A stretch of 26,133 nucleotides of DNA from Planctomycetota bacterium (GTDB lineage Bacteria; Planctomycetota; PUPC01; DSUN01), in the NCBI GenBank assembly GCA_016872875.1, contig VGYW01000072.1, forward strand, positions 1-26,133, read 5' to 3'. Every line of letters begins with the position of its first letter. Positions within the stretch are counted from its first letter, which is position 1. Positions 25,973 to 26,133 of this stretch are shown here, one piece after another. Below the pieces are notes generated by a model that saw only the letters and a list, made by a program, of their open reading frames with translations, made no database searches and was not told the DNA's origin. Both the position numbers and the translations under genes were made by a program.

Positions 25973-26133
25973 TCTTTGCCCACATCTCGGGGCCTTGTAG
26001 CCCGCGGACGCGGGCGACCCAGCCGTAGCCCAGGGCGACCGAAGGGAGCCCTGGGATCGCGCGTCCCCCCCATCCAAGCCCCCGAAGGGGGCGTTTCACG
26101 CCCATTGAATCGCCCCGCTTCGGGGGCTCTACG
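25973..26133 (-). repeat. Right copy of the 161-bp terminal inverted repeat
   Basis: It is the reverse complement of 226-386 with about three differences. It runs to the last base of the window, so the repeat continues beyond it. Confidence 0.85.

Overview
The window reads as a complete metagenome-style contig from a GC-rich, Gram-negative bacterium of the Planctomycetota/Lentisphaerota/Kiritimatiellota type. This is an inference from gene content: secreted DUF4091-, DUF5107-TPR-, SGNH/CBM9-, malectin- and GH51-like proteins, a cyclase-family hydrolase, and almost no housekeeping genes. Both ends lie in the same hairpin-rich dispersed repeat in inverted orientation (226-386 and 25973-26133), which probably explains why the contig stops there. 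There is no rRNA, tRNA or CRISPR array.

Layout. 1-470: modular terminal repeats. 546-2760 (+): methyltransferase, zinc-ribbon membrane protein and a REP-associated tyrosine transposase (RAYT), separated by three copies of a GGAT-rich hairpin repeat. 2914-4420 (-): ComEC-like metallo-beta-lactamase-fold protein, then a YkgJ-type cysteine-cluster protein, with a long inverted repeat between them. 4710-9349 (+): a likely operon of a degenerate GH51-like secreted protein, a translationally coupled cyclase-family protein and two exported proteins of unknown function. 9438-11804: a compact toxin-antitoxin/nuclease island: PIN toxin with partner (+), PD-(D/E)XK-like protein, YgiT zinc-finger protein, and an MNT-type nucleotidyltransferase with an overlapping partner (-). 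A duplicated tail of the neighbouring DUF4091 gene lies inside it. 11812-16251 (-): SGNH hydrolase-CBM9 and DUF4091 glycan-active secreted proteins. 16598-17469 (-): a tight three-gene operon of two small membrane proteins and a degenerate retropepsin. 17695-19854 (+): DUF5107-TPR protein carrying an in-frame array of a dispersed repeat. 19882-20081: candidate small RNA made of three tandem GNRA-capped hairpins, with its own near-consensus promoter and a terminator. 20244-22051 (+): toxin/antitoxin chimeric remnant, SH3-type secreted protein and an uncharacterised membrane-anchored coiled-coil protein. 22332-24255 (+): exported protein and a lipoprotein with an apparently permuted malectin domain. 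24314-25682 (-): small membrane protein and patatin-like phospholipase.

The exported proteins form a theme of carbohydrate binding and degradation at the cell surface, interrupted by mobile, TA and repeat-rich accessory DNA. Sigma70-type promoters (TTGNNN-N16-18-TANNNT) can be recognised upstream of many genes. Three of them sit so close to an ATG that leaderless mRNAs are likely. The strongest unexplained signals are the three-hairpin RNA, the RAYT with its candidate REP elements, the strong depletion of the palindrome RTCGAY, and several families of hairpins built from simple-sequence arms.
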